DNA from: Noviherbaspirillum humi
GTDB taxonomy: Bacteria > Pseudomonadota > Gammaproteobacteria > Burkholderiales > Burkholderiaceae_D
Reading direction: 5' to 3'
Assembly (NCBI RefSeq): GCF_900188095.1
Contig: NZ_FZOT01000002.1
Coordinates: forward strand, 248,001-312,000
Length of the DNA stretch: 64,000 nucleotides
The notes beneath the pieces were generated by a model. That model worked only from the letters and a program-made list of their open reading frames with translations, was not told the origin of the DNA and made no database searches. Each line of letters begins with the position of its first letter. Position 1 is the first letter of the stretch. Below, one piece after another: positions 43,480 through 52,482 of this stretch. Both the position numbers and the translations under genes were made by a program.

Positions 43480-43996
43480 GATCAGCGAGAAAAGTAGGTT
43501 TCAGCCGGCACTTTTGGTGTACTGCGACCTCGGCTACCGGAAGAGCCGACACGGCTGTAGGATTTTTCTTACTGATTGCCGGAAATTCTTAAGCCGATGA
43601 TTTTTATAAAGAAATCCAGCTATGCACAGTTCCTGTGGACAACTTTGTGGATAATCAAATCTTGCACCCTGCCAAGCTAGCAAATTCGCGGCTTGCAATA
43701 AATTGCTTATTCCTTAGGCACTTTAATAAGTATTTGAAAAACAAGGAATTTTATTTTGAGCACCAACCAGAATCGTCAATCGTGATTTCTTGAACGACAT
43801 TGTGCGTAAGTCCCCGATTTTCCCGATGCCAAAGCCATTTTTCCGGCAGCCGGCTCTCCCGTTGTCAATACCTTACATATGGAATAGACACGGATTGCAT
43901 CCAATCAATTGTATTGCTTTTCAAGGCAATGCCATAGGCTCTTCATTGCCTGGAAGTCGGCTACCATAGCGGCTTTGTCGAAAACGCGTCTTTTTC
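43480..43996. other. Divergent intergenic region
   Basis: About 517 nt separate the start of the PAS-sensor gene (minus) and the HPP gene (plus). It is clearly AT-rich and holds one copy of the repeated element (43625-43711). It should contain the promoters of the long polysaccharide cluster and of the HPP gene. No open frame is supported. Confidence 0.5.
43625..43711 (+). repeat. Dispersed intergenic repeat, copy A (paired DnaA-box-like motifs)
   Basis: About 87 nt similar to copy B at 52039-52125. It contains TGTGGACAA (43634-43642) and a perfect DnaA-box complement TGTGGATAA (43646-43654), start-to-start 12 nt, then a region with a Gly-tRNA-free GC hairpin and an AT-rich end with ATTGC. 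Similar short repeats exist in other Burkholderiales; function unknown. Confidence 0.55.
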
Positions 43997-45199
43997 ATGC
44001 TCGCCCGTCTGCTTTCGCATCTGCAACGTTATCTGCCGACCGCTCCCCGCATCGATTCCCGGGAAAAAGCCCGCTCCATTCTTGGCGCCGCGCTGGGGAT
44101 ATTCGTCACCGGATTGTTGAGCCGGACGATAGTCGGCGCGGATTCGGACCTGCCCTGGCTGCTCGCACCGATGGGCGCCTCCGCCGTCCTGCTGTTCGCC
44201 GTCCCGGCGAGTCCGCTGGCTCAGCCGTGGTCGGTGATGGGTGGCAATCTGTTGTCGGCGGCGGTCGGCCTTTCCTGCGCCCGCTTCGTCGGCGCGCCGC
44301 TGGCCGCCGCCAGCCTGGCGCTGGCGTCCGCCCTGCTGATCATGATGGCCCTGCGCTGCATGCATCCGCCGGGCGGGGCGGTGGCCCTCGGCAGCGCGCT
44401 CGGCGGACCGGCCCTGGCGCAGCATGGCTTCCTGTTCACGCTCGGGCCGCTTGCCCTGAATTCCCTGCTGCTGGTGCTGGCCGCGGTTGCCTACAACAAC
44501 CTGTGCGGCCGGCGCTATCCGCATCGAACGGTGGACCATGCGAACCAGCACCAGACAAGGGACAAGCTGCCTACCGACCGGCTGGGCGTCACCGCCGCCG
44601 ACCTCGACATGGTGCTGCGTCAGTACAACCAGGTGCTGGACGTGAGCCACGACGATCTCGAGGAAATCCTGCTTCGGGCCGAACGGCAGGCGCACCAGCG
44701 CCGCTTCGGTTTGATCACCTGCGCCGACCTGATGTCGCGCGACGTGGTGAAAGTGGAGTTCGGCACCGACCTGGAAGAAGCCTGGCGCCTGCTGCGCGTC
44801 CATGGCCTCGAAGTGCTGCCGGTGGTGAACAGGTTCCAGCGCGTGATCGGCATCATCAGCGAGCGCGATTTCTTCCGCCATGCGGGTGGAAGCCAGCCGG
44901 CGGAACTGGCGGGACGCCTGCGGCGCCTCATCGCCCGCACCCCCGGCACCAATTCCGACAAGCCGGAGGTGGTGGGACAAATAATGAGCACGACCCGAAC
45001 CGCCTTCGAGCATGAAGCGGTCACCAGCCTGGTGCCGCTGTTCTCCGATGGCGGCGTGCACACCCTGCCCATCATCGATGCCAATGAAAGGCTGGTGGGC
45101 ATGCTGGCGCAATCCGACGTGGTCGCGGCGCTTTACCACGCCGGCCTTGGCCGGGAAGGCGAAGCGAATGGCAAGGCGGCGCTGCGCCGCATCGCCTGA
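43997..45199 (+). CDS. HPP-family membrane protein with tandem CBS domains
   Basis: A 400-residue protein. The N-terminal 170 residues contain five to six membrane segments with the HPP motif CMHPPGGAVAL. Two CBS domains (about 245-300 and 325-385, with DLMSRDVVKVE and IMSTTRTAFEH starts) follow in the cytosol. HPP proteins are linked to anion transport (nitrite in plastids), and CBS pairs often bind adenosine nucleotides and gate transport. This suggests nucleotide-controlled transport. Single gene with its own promoter. Confidence 0.9.
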   Translation: MLARLLSHLQRYLPTAPRIDSREKARSILGAALGIFVTGLLSRTIVGADSDLPWLLAPMGASAVLLFAVPASPLAQPWSVMGGNLLSAAVGLSCARFVGAPLAAASLALASALLIMMALRCMHPPGGAVALGSALGGPALAQHGFLFTLGPLALNSLLLVLAAVAYNNLCGRRYPHRTVDHANQHQTRDKLPTDRLGVTAADLDMVLRQYNQVLDVSHDDLEEILLRAERQAHQRRFGLITCADLMSRDVVKVEFGTDLEEAWRLLRVHGLEVLPVVNRFQRVIGIISERDFFRHAGGSQPAELAGRLRRLIARTPGTNSDKPEVVGQIMSTTRTAFEHEAVTSLVPLFSDGGVHTLPIIDANERLVGMLAQSDVVAALYHAGLGREGEANGKAALRRIA

Positions 45200-45235
45200 A
45201 CCGGCTGCAAAGTGGACGTGCACCGTCCCTGAAAT

Positions 45236-45275
45236 GGAAAAAGGACATTCGCGCAGTCGAAGCGTGAATGTCCTT
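45236..45275 (-). terminator. Terminator of the small gene at 45377-45643
   Basis: Arms AAGGACATTC / GAATGTCCTT, extended inward by a G-U pair and CGC/GCG, with a 7-nt loop. On the minus strand it is followed by TTTTTCC. A second perfect 7-bp hairpin (GCGATGC-CTTC-GCATCGC) lies 7 nt to the right at 45283-45300. Confidence 0.7.
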
Positions 45276-45376
45276 CATAAGTGCGATGCCTTCGCATCGC
45301 GTCCTGCACGCATTGCCGACCATGCAGGAGGAAATTACCGTCACCCGCCAGGGATGCCGGCTTCGAGGTGGTCGGC

Positions 45377-45643
45377 TTAGTCGCGGCCAGCGATGAAGCG
45401 CAGTTCGGCGGCGAGATTCGGGCTGACCGAATCATACTGGCTGGCCAGCGCATACAGCTGGCGCAGGCCGGATACGCGCTTGCGCGCACTGGTTTCGGCA
45501 ACGGCTTGCGCCTTCAGGGAAGCATCGACAGGACGACCGGCTACGAGGGCGGCGATGAAGGCGCGGAAAGCGCGGCCGAGATTCTCGCCATAGGAAACCG
45601 GTTGACCGAATTGCTGGCCGGCGGTGAATTGAGTGGTAGACAT
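45377..45643 (-). CDS. Small conserved hypothetical protein
   Basis: An 88-residue soluble helical protein with an AAGGAG ribosome binding site 7 nt before the ATG. After a polar start it has LGRAFRAFIAALVAG and VSGLRQLYALASQYDSVSPNLAAELRF, which looks like an amphipathic helix bundle. No known domain. It is the only gene of its transcript and ends in a strong terminator, suggesting a well-expressed small protein. Confidence 0.7.
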   Translation of the reverse strand: MSTTQFTAGQQFGQPVSYGENLGRAFRAFIAALVAGRPVDASLKAQAVAETSARKRVSGLRQLYALASQYDSVSPNLAAELRFIAGRD

Positions 45644-45972
45644 GGAAAGCTCCTTTGCGTAAATCGTTTTGTCTTGAACGATAGTATGAAGCTTTCGAGA
45701 AATAATTCCACTTTCAATATCTGATTACACCTATTCACCATTCGTATACCAAATCTCGCGTTCTTTCGGCATGTGACGCTGCCGCAGGCAAGTCGTTAGG
45801 CATCGTCAAACCGAATTGTTGCGCCCGCAAACAGATTCCCATTTTCCTGGGATTAATTTTTTCTCCCCGCTGTGGCTCACTGCTGAATGCAAGTTGTGGC
45901 TCGGAATTGAACAAAGCGGTCGGCACCATCCGCCCGGCATACCGCGCACTCTACGGCTACGGGGAGCGAACA
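45644..45972. other. Divergent intergenic region
   Basis: About 330 nt between the small gene (minus) and the PAS protein (plus). The part next to the minus gene is AT-rich and probably holds its promoter. No supported gene, RNA or repeat seen. Confidence 0.5.
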
Positions 45973-46926
45973 ATGAACACGACACACAGGGTCAGTTCGG
46001 CGCAGGTCGAGATGACGGCGCAGGAAAGCGGCCTGCCTGCCCCAGCGATGCCAAGCGCCATCGGCATATTCGCCTGCGACGACAAGTTGCGCCTTCAGCT
46101 TAGGCAGAGGTTGGCAGCCACCAACCACACCATCCGCCTCTTCACCGTGGAAGACTTGCCCGCCGACGGCATCGACCTGCTCATCATCGATGCCGTTGCG
46201 GCGCAACGCCACAGACGCCGACTGCGGAAAATGCTGGCCGAAGCCAGTCCGCTGCAACTTCCGCTGCTGCTCGTCACCACGTCGGCCAGGCCGCTCCCTG
46301 CTCTGCCTTTCCGTTGCGATCATCTGTCGCTACCCGCCAACAGCGCCGCACTGGACCGCGCCATGCATCAAGCCTTGCTGAGGCGGCGCAATTCGGTGGC
46401 GGCGCTCGACGCCAATTGCCAGCGTTTCCGGAAGACCTTCGAACTGGCGCCGCTCGGCATGGTTGCTCTTTCGATGGGCGGACGCATTCTTGCCTGCAAT
46501 CCGGCCTTGAGCGCGCTCCTCGATTTCACCGAGTCGGAATTGCTCACGATGGCGCCGGATGAACTGATGAGCGCCGGTGAAGCGCGGCGGCTGTACCGCC
46601 ATGCCGCGCGCACTTTCAAGTCCGGACAGCCATGCCAGATCGAGGTGAAGCTCAGTGCCCGCTTCGGCCGCCCGCTCTGGGCTGGCATGACCCTGACCCG
46701 CGTGCATATCGCGGACGCCCAATCCAGCCAGATCATCTGCGCGGTGGAAGACATCAGCCGGAGGAAATTCATGGAACAGGCCCTGAACGAAGTGCGGTCG
46801 GCCGCAGCCAGGACGAGCGAGCCGGCATGCGGGCGGCAGGAACGCGGTTCGGCTTCGACGCCGCAGGCCCAGTCCGGCGGCACGAGGCGCCAATGGCAGG
46901 ATTTCGGACTGAACCCGCTGCCTTGA
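45973..46926 (+). CDS. REC-like/PAS protein without output domain
   Basis: A 317-residue soluble protein. Residues 28-130 look like a degenerate receiver domain: it has IGIFACDDKLR and LLIIDAVAAQR with Asp, but no conserved Lys near the end. A PAS domain follows (about 150-275) with FELAPLGMVALSMGGRILACNPALSALL and a PAC-like VEDISRRKFMEQAL. The tail is disordered. No kinase or effector domain. A GGGGAG ribosome binding site precedes the ATG at 45973. Probably a signalling adaptor; partner unknown. Confidence 0.78.
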   Translation: MNTTHRVSSAQVEMTAQESGLPAPAMPSAIGIFACDDKLRLQLRQRLAATNHTIRLFTVEDLPADGIDLLIIDAVAAQRHRRRLRKMLAEASPLQLPLLLVTTSARPLPALPFRCDHLSLPANSAALDRAMHQALLRRRNSVAALDANCQRFRKTFELAPLGMVALSMGGRILACNPALSALLDFTESELLTMAPDELMSAGEARRLYRHAARTFKSGQPCQIEVKLSARFGRPLWAGMTLTRVHIADAQSSQIICAVEDISRRKFMEQALNEVRSAAARTSEPACGRQERGSASTPQAQSGGTRRQWQDFGLNPLP

Positions 46927-47112
46927 AAGACTCACTAGGAGCGATTCAAGCAACCAGCTCACTGCCGCGCCGCCATGTGCGGCGGAAGGAGGTGGCGCCC
47001 GCTATATTCCTCGGGCCGCGGCTTTGCCGGGCCGCCAGCCGCTGCCGCCCGGCAAAGCCGGCGGAACCTAGCCGGGACGGATGCGGAGCCGCGCGGACGC
47101 TTCTCTCCCTTG

Positions 47113-47310
47113 CTATTGCCCCTGTCCTGAATTGTTGCTGCCGCCCTGCATCGTCTTCTGCATGTCCTGGCGGTTGGTGCGATGGGGACGATGCGGATCG
47201 GCTTCCGATTCGTCGATCGGCAGGATGTGCTGGTCGCCCGACTGCTTTTCCTGCATCTCGTTGCGGTCCGCGGACTGTTGGCGAGTCCGGTTGGGTTTCG
47301 ACAGTGTCAT
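47113..47310 (-). CDS. Small hydrophilic protein
   Basis: A 65-residue highly polar protein rich in Gln, Arg, Asn and Ser, with an AGGAG ribosome binding site before the ATG at 47310. It looks disordered, with a short conserved-looking core around GDQHILPIDESEADPHRPHR. Similar short proteins are widespread in Burkholderiales. Function unknown. Confidence 0.6.
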   Translation of the reverse strand: MTLSKPNRTRQQSADRNEMQEKQSGDQHILPIDESEADPHRPHRTNRQDMQKTMQGGSNNSGQGQ

Positions 47311-47533
47311 GATGGGCTCCTATGCGTGATCGCCGCATGACATGCGGCGTGGAATGGAACGGCCGAGCCCGGCGGGGATGATGGCCTGCATTTTCCACCG
47401 GATGCGCTCGCCCGCGTCGAAGCCATTGGAACCTTGGCCGCATGGGCAGTTCAAACTTCGCAAGTAGATTTTTTCTCAACGCCGAGACGGCGCTGCACCG
47501 CTTTCCGCGCAGCGACGCTTCCTGCATCACCCC

Positions 47534-48874
47534 ATGTCCATGCTCAATTTCCAGGCGCCATCAGCCACCGGCGACGCGGCGTCCTCCATACCGCGCGAAC
47601 CCGGCCTCGACCATACCCGCGCCCTGCTGCGCGAAGGCTACCGCTACATGCCGAACCGCTTCGCCGCGCATGGCACCGACATCTTCGCCACCAGGCTGAT
47701 GTTCCAGAGCGCCATCTGCGTCTACGGCGAATCCGCGGCGCGCATGTTCTACACGCCGGGCCGCTTCACCCGCAAGCTGGCCCTGCCGCCCAACGCACTG
47801 CTCTTGCTGCAGGATCTCGGCAGCGTCGTCATGCGCGATGGCGAGGCGCATCACCGGCGCAAGGAAATGTTCATGGCGCTGATGGCGCCCGACAGCGTGC
47901 AGCGGCTGATGGAATTGAGCGCGGCGCAGTGGCGCAGCCGCTTCGCGCAGTGGCAAGGCATGAGCCGGATCGTCCTGCATGAGGAAGCTCAGGCGGTGCT
48001 GTGCCGCGCCGCCTGTGAATGGGCCGGCGTTCCGCTGGACGAGCGCACCGCCGTGCCGCGCACGCGCGAGTTCGCCGCCATGATCGACGGCGCCGGCACC
48101 GCCGGACCGCGCAACTGGCGCGGCCTGATGCTGCGCCGGCACACCGAGCGCTGGGCGCGGGCGCTCATCGAAGAGGTTCGTGCGGGCAAGCTGCAGCCGC
48201 CGGCCGGCAGCGCGCTGGCCGTCATGGCCGGCCACGAGGATTCGGATGGTCGCCTCCTCGACGTGAAGGTGGCGGCGGTGGAACTGATCAACGTGCTGCG
48301 GCCTACCGTGGCCGTGGCGCGCTTCATCGTGTTCGGCGCGCTGGCCATGCATGAGCATCCCGAAATGCGCGCCATCCTGGCCAGGGGCGATGCCGAGTTC
48401 ATGGAAATGTTCGCGCAGGAAGTGCGCCGCTACTATCCCTTCATCCCCGCCGTCGGCGGCCGGGCGCTGCAGGCATTCGACTGGAGCGGCCACCATTTCC
48501 GCGCGGGAGACTGGGTACTGCTCGATCTCTACGGCACCAACCACGATGCCAGGCTGTGGCGCGACCCGGAAGCCTTCCGCCCGGAACGCTTTCGCGGCTG
48601 GCGCAGCAGCGGCTTCGATCTGATTCCTCAAGGCGCAGGCGATCCGCACCAGGGCCACCGCTGCCCGGGCGAGGACATCACCGTCGGCCTGCTAAAGACT
48701 GCGCTCTGCCTGCTGGCGGGAGAGATCGACTACGACGTGCCGCAGCAGGACCTGTCGGTGCCGCTGTCGCGCATGCCGACGCTGCCGGCGAGCGGATTCG
48801 TCATCAGCCGCATCCGCGCCAGGCGGCCGGCCGGTCCCGACAACGCCGGCATCACCTGCATCCGCAAGAAATGA
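47534..48874 (+). CDS. Cytochrome P450, CYP152-like fatty acid peroxygenase
   Basis: A 446-residue P450. The heme-thiolate loop GAGDPHQGHRCPGED carries Cys377, and the ExxR is Glu296-Arg299. The I-helix has NVLRPTVAVARF, where Arg256-Pro257 replace the usual acid-alcohol pair; this Arg binds the fatty acid carboxylate in CYP152 enzymes, which use hydrogen peroxide rather than a reductase. The residue equivalent to Gln85 (hydroxylases) or His85 (OleT decarboxylase) appears to be Val99. Expected product: hydroxy fatty acids or terminal alkenes. No ferredoxin gene is adjacent, consistent with peroxide use. Confidence 0.9.
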   Translation: MSMLNFQAPSATGDAASSIPREPGLDHTRALLREGYRYMPNRFAAHGTDIFATRLMFQSAICVYGESAARMFYTPGRFTRKLALPPNALLLLQDLGSVVMRDGEAHHRRKEMFMALMAPDSVQRLMELSAAQWRSRFAQWQGMSRIVLHEEAQAVLCRAACEWAGVPLDERTAVPRTREFAAMIDGAGTAGPRNWRGLMLRRHTERWARALIEEVRAGKLQPPAGSALAVMAGHEDSDGRLLDVKVAAVELINVLRPTVAVARFIVFGALAMHEHPEMRAILARGDAEFMEMFAQEVRRYYPFIPAVGGRALQAFDWSGHHFRAGDWVLLDLYGTNHDARLWRDPEAFRPERFRGWRSSGFDLIPQGAGDPHQGHRCPGEDITVGLLKTALCLLAGEIDYDVPQQDLSVPLSRMPTLPASGFVISRIRARRPAGPDNAGITCIRKK

Positions 48875-48980
48875 TGCCTTCCCTTGCGGCGCCGCCGCAG
48901 CAGCGGCCGGTACCGGCGTCAATGGCAGCATGTGCCGGCGGATGACGCGGGAAAGCGAGCAGCGCAGGCAAGCGTAGACG

Positions 48981-50120
48981 CTAGAGCGTCGGTGCGTTCT
49001 GAAATGGGCGCGCGTCGAGCGGGATGTCGATGGCGAAGGTGGTGCCGCGCTCGGCGCCGCTGTCCACGCCGATGCTGCCGCCGTGGCTTTCGGCCACGCT
49101 GCGTACATAGGGCAGGCCGATGCCCCAGCCTTGCTGCGCGCCTTCGCGGGCCGCCTCGGTGCGCCGGAACACCTGGAACACCGACTCCATTTGTTCCTCC
49201 GGAATCGGCGGGCCGCTGTTGTGCACCTTCATCTGGACCCGCTCGTCATGGACGTTGAGCGAGAGATGGATCGGCGCTTCGGCGTCGCCGTATTTGACGG
49301 CATTGCCGACCAGGTTCTCCAGCGCCCGCTTGAGCGCCTCCCTGTCCCACCAGCCTTCGGCGCAGCCCCCGGGAAATTCCATGCGCGGCCCGTAGGCTGC
49401 GATGGACTGCCGGCACACCTCAACCACCAGGTCGCCGAGGTCGAAGCGCGAGAGCCTGAGCCGCAAGCGCTCGCCGCTCTGGAACACCACCGAATCGAGC
49501 AGATCCTGGATCATGCGATCCATGCGGCCGTGCTGCTCCAGGATGCGCTCTGCCAGGTCCTTCAACCGGGGCGACTCCGCGTCCTGGCGGATCAGTTCCG
49601 CCGCGACGTTGGCGGTGGTGAGGGGATTGCGCAGGTCATGGGTGAGCGCCGCCACGAAGCGTTCCCGCAGCGCCGACTGCACCAGCGCATAGGCAGCGAC
49701 CGCTTCCCGGATCGCGCGGTCGATGTAGGCATTCACGATGCCGGACTCGCGCTGGTCGAGGACCAGCTGGTGCGCACCGAGCACGTCGAAGATGGTCCAG
49801 CGCAGGAGCTGGTACTCCTGCACCACCGACTGCGGGTGATAGTTGGTCAGGCGAGCCCTTTCGCCGCCGTGTTCCGACGCCACGGTATTGCCCTCGCCGT
49901 CCGCGCGCGCATGGGCCGGACTGAGCGCCTGGGCGAGGTTGGCGTACATGGTAGGCATGGTGTTGATCAGCAGCGGATGCGGCAGGCTGCCCGCCTCGGC
50001 GATTGCCGAGCGGGCGCGCCGCTCCCATTCCGAGAGCACGGCTTCGCGCAGCTGCATCATGCGCACGGCGGCCGGAGAAAGCTGCTCCGACGCCGGATCT
50101 GGATCGCTGGAAAGGGTCAC
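48981..50120 (-). CDS. Histidine kinase with RsbR-like N-terminal domain
   Basis: A 379-residue soluble sensor kinase. The N-terminal about 145 residues are helical and resemble the RsbRD-type N-terminal domain (LREAVLSEWERRARSA). HisKA holds His161 in LTHDLRNPLT, followed by HATPase_c with N-box ENLVGNAVKYG and G-box GWGIGLPYV. It has no membrane segment. It converges with the P450 gene, and no response regulator is adjacent, so it is an orphan kinase. It could feed the Hpt relay of the polysaccharide cluster, but that is speculation. Confidence 0.9.
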   Translation of the reverse strand: MTLSSDPDPASEQLSPAAVRMMQLREAVLSEWERRARSAIAEAGSLPHPLLINTMPTMYANLAQALSPAHARADGEGNTVASEHGGERARLTNYHPQSVVQEYQLLRWTIFDVLGAHQLVLDQRESGIVNAYIDRAIREAVAAYALVQSALRERFVAALTHDLRNPLTTANVAAELIRQDAESPRLKDLAERILEQHGRMDRMIQDLLDSVVFQSGERLRLRLSRFDLGDLVVEVCRQSIAAYGPRMEFPGGCAEGWWDREALKRALENLVGNAVKYGDAEAPIHLSLNVHDERVQMKVHNSGPPIPEEQMESVFQVFRRTEAAREGAQQGWGIGLPYVRSVAESHGGSIGVDSGAERGTTFAIDIPLDARPFQNAPTL

Positions 50121-50232
50121 CTTGGCTGAACGGGATAGCGGATGTTTCCCGGTGTGACGTCGGCGCTCGCGTCCGGTTCAGTCAAATGGCGCCGGCCTTG
50201 CCCTAAGTCAGTAGGCCGGCCTGCCGGCCGAT

Positions 50233-51837
50233 TCAGCGCGGCAAGGCTGGCAGCGCGCCGGATGGCAGGAGCGCCGGCTGGCCTTCCTGCTCATCATCAT
50301 CCAGCTTGAAGCTGCCGACCACCTCGACCAGATTGCCCGTCTGCTGTTGCAGCGCCGAGGCGGCCGACGCGGCCTGTTCCACCAGCGCGGTGTTCTGCTG
50401 CGCCACCTTGTCCATCTGCGCGATGGTGAGGTTGATCTGCTCGATATCGGTCGCCTGCACCTGGCTGGCGGCGCTGATCTCTCCCATGATGGCGGTGACG
50501 CGCCGGGCGCTGGCGACGATCTGCTCCATGGTCTGGCCGGCTTCGTCGACGCGCTTGCTGCCCTGCTCCACCTTCTCGACCGAATCGCCGATGAGCGACT
50601 TGATCTCGCGCGCCGCGGCGGCCGCGCGCTGGGCCAGGTTGCGCACTTCACCCGCGACCACGGCAAAGCCCCTGCCCTGCTCGCCGGCGCGCGCCGCTTC
50701 GACCGAGGCATTCAAGGCCAGGATGTTGGTCTGGAAGGCGATACCGTCAATGACGCCGATAATGTCCACGATCTTCCTGGAAGAGGCGGTGATGGAACTC
50801 ATGGTCTCGACCAGCTGCGACACATTGCTGCCGCCCTTCGCCGCCAAGGTGGACGTGGACAGGGCCAGTTCGTTGGCACGGCTGGCGCTGTCGGCGTTCC
50901 GCTTCACATTGGCCGTCAGCTCTTCCATGGTGGCCGCGGTCTTCTCCAGGGAATCCACCTGCTCGCGGGTACGCTCCGAGAAATCCTGATTGCCGGCGGC
51001 GATCTGTTCCGACGCCACCAGAATGGAGTCGCTCGATACCTTGATGCGGCCGACGAGATCGGTCAGGCGGTCTTCCATGTCGCCCAGCACCGACAGCAGC
51101 TGGCCGAATTCGCCGCCGCGGGAGGTTTCGAACTCCTGGCTGAGGTCGCCTGAGCTGACGGTTTCGGCGATGTGGATCGCTTCCTCGAGCGGCTTGGCAA
51201 TGCCGGCCACCAGCCACAAGGTCAGGCCGACGCCCGCCGCCAGTGCGACCAGGCCCAGTCCCAGCATCAGGTTGCGCGTGCCTGCGGCGCTCTGGCTGAG
51301 ATGGGTGAACACTTCCTCCAGCCGCTTTTCTTCCAGGTCCGCCAGCTTGCGTACCTGGGTTTGAAGGGCCGCGAGGGCCGGGATGGTCTGGGCGAGGACG
51401 GCGCGGGTGGCTTCGTCGCTGCTGCCCTGCGCCATCTGGCCAGCGGCTGAGGCCAGCGAGCCCAGGTACTTGCCGGCCTGCTCACGCAGCGCGGCGATGG
51501 CGGCCCTGTCGGTGTCGCCCGCCACCGCATCGAGGGTCTGCAGGGCGGTTTGCAGGGATTTCGTTTCCGCCTCGATTTCCCGGCCGAGTTTGGCGGCGTG
51601 TTCCTTTTCGGGTTTGGCCATCATTTCGATGGCATGGCGGGCGCTGCTAGTGATGGCGACATTGACCGCGGCGACCGCTTCGGTGGCATCCCGTCCGGGG
51701 CCGGCCATCTGCCGGTTGGCATCATCGATGCGCTGGAAGCTCAAGGTTGCAAGAATCAGGATGGCCGCAAGGAACAGCAGCACCACGCCAAAGCCAATGC
51801 CGATACGGGTTCGGATCTTCAGATTTTCTAGCGACAT
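50233..51837 (-). CDS. Methyl-accepting chemotaxis protein
   Basis: A 534-residue chemoreceptor. Membrane segments lie at about 12-32 and 190-212 with a helical periplasmic ligand domain between them. HAMP follows (about 213-265), then the signalling domain with the hairpin tip [37 protein letters not shown]. Gln/Glu methylation sites are plausible in flanking helices. It sits next to a second receptor and reports to CheA/CheW elsewhere. The C-terminus lacks a CheR-binding pentapeptide. Confidence 0.93.
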   Translation of the reverse strand: MSLENLKIRTRIGIGFGVVLLFLAAILILATLSFQRIDDANRQMAGPGRDATEAVAAVNVAITSSARHAIEMMAKPEKEHAAKLGREIEAETKSLQTALQTLDAVAGDTDRAAIAALREQAGKYLGSLASAAGQMAQGSSDEATRAVLAQTIPALAALQTQVRKLADLEEKRLEEVFTHLSQSAAGTRNLMLGLGLVALAAGVGLTLWLVAGIAKPLEEAIHIAETVSSGDLSQEFETSRGGEFGQLLSVLGDMEDRLTDLVGRIKVSSDSILVASEQIAAGNQDFSERTREQVDSLEKTAATMEELTANVKRNADSASRANELALSTSTLAAKGGSNVSQLVETMSSITASSRKIVDIIGVIDGIAFQTNILALNASVEAARAGEQGRGFAVVAGEVRNLAQRAAAAAREIKSLIGDSVEKVEQGSKRVDEAGQTMEQIVASARRVTAIMGEISAASQVQATDIEQINLTIAQMDKVAQQNTALVEQAASAASALQQQTGNLVEVVGSFKLDDDEQEGQPALLPSGALPALPR

Positions 51838-52482
51838 GGGAAATTTATCGTTATGGGTGTTGGTTGCTTAAAAGAGCTGATGTCGCCGAGCCATTTTTGT
51901 CTCCATTCGACGACGGGCCTCACCTTAACATTGTAATTTCTTTGAAGCAACACTCTAACTGGACTGAGCAGATATGGATGTCCTGAAACAGTAAAAATGC
52001 ACCTAACTATTTGATCAAAATCAATATTTCCAGAACTCCACATTTCCTGTGGATAAGTTTGTGGGCAAGTCGCTCTTGACAAGCCCGCAAGGCAGGAAAC
52101 ATGCGGGCTCCAATAGATTGCCAATTTGATGAGCAGCGAATTGATCTGAGTAAAATCAATGGCTTAGCGTACGCAATGTTGAACCTATCGCAAAGCACGA
52201 AAATATATGACAACTACGTTACAAAATGTTTCTACGGTGCATAACCGGTCGAAACCGACGGCCCGAACGGCGTTTTTCACTGACCGCCGTCCGCGGCGAA
52301 TCGAATAGACGTGAACCGCTTTCCTTCACCGTTTCAACGGCAGGAAAACCAAGCCTTTTCGACCCGGCCATTGAAACCTCGGCATGAAGAGCCATCGTTT
52401 TGGCTCGAGATGCGGTGCTTTCCGGTCCGCCCAGCGAATAAGCCCTTGGCACCCGCCGTCGCGCTGTTCAGTCACGCTTTCG
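51838..52482. other. Intergenic region between the two chemoreceptor genes
   Basis: About 645 nt, AT-rich near 51850-52250. It holds repeat copy B and presumably the promoter of the downstream receptor gene. Short open frames on both strands lack ribosome binding sites and conserved features. Nothing else recognised. Confidence 0.5.
52039..52125 (+). repeat. Dispersed intergenic repeat, copy B (paired DnaA-box-like motifs)
   Basis: Similar over about 87 nt to copy A at 43625-43711. Contains a perfect TGTGGATAA (52048-52056) and TGTGGGCAA (52060-52068), again 12 nt apart, then CTCTTGACAAG, a GCCCGCA / TGCGGGC inverted pair, and an ATTGCCAATT end. Confidence 0.55.
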
